NCBI RefSeq assembly: GCF_900110995.1
Contig: NZ_FOJF01000001.1
Span: 2,249,199 to 2,313,198, forward strand
Source: Chitinophaga sp. YR573
GTDB lineage: Bacteria; Bacteroidota; Bacteroidia; Chitinophagales; Chitinophagaceae
Direction: 5' to 3'
Length of the DNA: 64,000 nucleotides
Shown: positions 62,448 to 64,000 of the stretch, piece by piece
How positions within the stretch are numbered: the first letter of the stretch is position 1
Layout: each line of letters opens with the position of its first letter
The notes under the pieces: generated by a model
Database searches by the model: none
The model's input: only the letters and a program-made list of their open reading frames with translations
What the model was told of the DNA's origin: nothing
Program-made: the position numbers and the translations under genes

Positions 62448-64000
62448 TCAAAAAGGCACTATCGCCTTCACACTAAAATTTCTTCCCATATTATATATAC
62501 CGGAACGCCCGTTCGGCGATGCCGTATAATATTCAAAATATTTAAGCCTGTTCATATTCGCCTGATAGGCAGTATTGAACACATTATCCAGTTGCAGGAA
62601 TAACTCACAAACTGTTTTTCCCTCTCTGCCCGTAAGCGTAGTACCAGCCCCCAGGTTAATTAAAGTATACCCTGGTGTAAATGTCTCTGTATGGTCCACT
62701 CCATAAAAATGCGACTGATCAGCATACCCGTCTACTTCTGCTCTTCCATAGATCTTTGAGAAGATGCCGTAACTTCTGTTCATCATTGCTCTTAACTCTG
62801 AACGCACATGCAGCGGCGGAATAAAAGGCAGGTACTTTGCCTGATCTCCATCCTTTTTGATCAGCGCATCATTCTTGTTCAATCCTTCCGTATAGGCGGC
62901 ACTGCTATTCAGCGATAACCATTTAATACTACGCGGATGCAGGTTTACACTCACTTCTGCTCCATACAACTGTGCCTTCGACTGCTGGTACTGATATGTT
63001 GAATTCCCCGGTACAATCACCACAGGCTGACCATTGGCATCATACAACAGCGACTGATATATGTAATTTTCTATCTGGTTATGGAACATCTCCACACTGA
63101 TATCCAGGTCTGCCAGGTAAGCCAGGAAACCAATATCCTCCTGTAAACTGAACTCAGGTTTGAATCCCCTGTTCCCCAGGTAAACGATATGCGCTCCCGG
63201 ATCAAGTCCGTTGGAACCTATCTCTGTGATATTAGGTGCCCTGTATCCCCTGGCAACATTCGCCTTCAGCAATAAACGCTCACTAATATTATAGGTAACA
63301 CCCAAACTTCCTGACACACCACTATAATGGTGTGTAAATGACGGGAACTGTAAACTGGCTCCTGCCGTATCCGGTAAAGTAACCTTCCGGCTAAAACCAT
63401 TACCCGCATTTGTTCCTACATAAAAATCATCCCAGTGAATATACCTGTTATCATATCTCAATCCACCTGAAACATCCATCTTCCCGAAAGACTTCTTCGC
63501 AAAGAAAAAGCCCCCTATATCAAACAGGTTGTAATCCGGGATAGGGAAATCCGTCGCATTTTTACTCCTGTTCACCTGGTACATACCATTTACGCCTATC
63601 GTTGTTTCAATGCCCTGCCATACCGGAAAATTATACCGTACATCATAGTTGAGCGTATTCAATACCACATCCAGTCCGGGCTGCGCCGGTAAAGTAGGGT
63701 GATTGAACTCCTGCCGTATACTCTTTTGTAAACCTATAGTAGTATACACATTTCCAAACTTGCTGCGGTTATACACCCTGTAATGCTGTATATGCTGATG
63801 CAGCGGGTTTATCTTATAAGAATTCAGCTGATCATCCGGTACAATAGGACGATTCTTGAGATCATCTTCAGCCGCTTCATATATCTGCCTGGTAAATTTA
63901 CGTGTCAGTGAATCCCGGCTGCCATCCGGGATCTCCTGCTGGTTATCATACGCGGTAACGCCCCATACGGAATATCCCCATGACTTATCAACCCTGGCCA
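62448..64000 (-). CDS. TonB-dependent receptor, C-terminal part (5' end outside the window)
   Basis: The frame stays open to the right edge of the window: from 64000 it reads ...YSVWGVTAYDNQQEIPDG and on into the C-terminal barrel. At least 517 residues are present. It is a TonB-dependent outer membrane receptor barrel: RGYRAPNITEIGSNG, a long strand series, and a final aromatic FSVKAIVPF. The plug domain and TonB box lie outside. The substrate (siderophore, cobalamin, glycan or other) cannot be told. It is not in an obvious SusC/SusD pair on this side. Confidence 0.9.
   Translation of the reverse strand, partial: ARVDKSWGYSVWGVTAYDNQQEIPDGSRDSLTRKFTRQIYEAAEDDLKNRPIVPDDQLNSYKINPLHQHIQHYRVYNRSKFGNVYTTIGLQKSIRQEFNHPTLPAQPGLDVVLNTLNYDVRYNFPVWQGIETTIGVNGMYQVNRSKNATDFPIPDYNLFDIGGFFFAKKSFGKMDVSGGLRYDNRYIHWDDFYVGTNAGNGFSRKVTLPDTAGASLQFPSFTHHYSGVSGSLGVTYNISERLLLKANVARGYRAPNITEIGSNGLDPGAHIVYLGNRGFKPEFSLQEDIGFLAYLADLDISVEMFHNQIENYIYQSLLYDANGQPVVIVPGNSTYQYQQSKAQLYGAEVSVNLHPRSIKWLSLNSSAAYTEGLNKNDALIKKDGDQAKYLPFIPPLHVRSELRAMMNRSYGIFSKIYGRAEVDGYADQSHFYGVDHTETFTPGYTLINLGAGTTLTGREGKTVCELFLQLDNVFNTAYQANMNRLKYFEYYTASPNGRSGIYNMGRNFSVKAIVPF

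Noticed and set aside
1..64000. CRISPR array, tRNA, rRNA, insertion sequence or phage genes
   Set aside because: I looked for regularly spaced repeats, cloverleaf arms and transposase or integrase motifs and found none I can support.

Overview
The window looks like chromosome of a gliding member of the Bacteroidota, most likely Chitinophagaceae and Chitinophaga-like. The grounds are a complete gldKLMN (type IX secretion/gliding) cluster, an alternative complex III fused in one locus to a caa3-type oxidase, a TonB-dependent receptor, Bacteroidota-only DUF families (DUF4783, DUF4271, DUF2911, DUF4197), absence of Shine-Dalgarno sequences, and several matches to the Bacteroidota -7 promoter box TAnnTTTG. 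The genus is an inference from protein style, not from a marker gene. I see no rRNA, tRNA, CRISPR, phage, transposase or insertion sequence. This is ordinary core chromosome with some unusual intergenic DNA.

Layout. 1-4.5 kb: the 3' end of birA, an AraC-type regulator, and a minus-strand nadC / lipid kinase / SUI1 operon followed upstream by a DUF4783 gene. 4.6-8.9 kb: gpmI, a small lipoprotein and uvrC. 8.9-13.8 kb: gldK, gldL, gldM and gldN on the minus strand. 14.2-19.5 kb: a thioredoxin-fold DUF255 protein, then hemD and a DUF4271 membrane protein divergent from hemW. 19.5-27.8 kb: galactose mutarotase, a deoxyhypusine-synthase-like protein, ACP phosphodiesterase-like, DUF2911, a trans-sulfuration PLP enzyme, a TIGR02757-type protein and a DUF6263-like protein. 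27.8-36.3 kb: fatty acid hydroxylase, a FAH hydrolase/flavin reductase pair, DUF4197, a universal stress protein, lysS and a DPP-IV-type peptidase. 37-44 kb: lptC, a Lon N-domain protein, three glycosyltransferases, meaB, an SMR transporter and a ClC channel. 44.7-60.7 kb: a 16-kb minus-strand respiratory locus. 61.1-64 kb: purN, a putative outer membrane protein and a TonB-dependent receptor cut by the window edge.

The respiratory locus is the functional centre. ActA-ActF form alternative complex III, which oxidises quinol. They are followed by cytochrome oxidase subunits II and I, heme O synthase, two subunit III-type proteins, subunit IV, a Sco copper chaperone, a DUF420 protein and a tiny CxxC membrane protein. 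Electrons can therefore go from menaquinol through ActB/ActA/ActE to oxygen inside one supercomplex. hemD and hemW elsewhere in the window supply and handle heme.

The most unusual material is intergenic. A roughly 120-bp element occurs three times in one orientation (24113, 36417 and 36674). It consists of a covarying hairpin, a conserved box of about 28 bp, a variable middle and a second box at constant distance. Separately, two convergent intergenic regions (19498-19647 and 30686-30740) carry arrays of degenerate 11-bp units, and the first array folds back on itself as an inverted array. I cannot assign a function to either.
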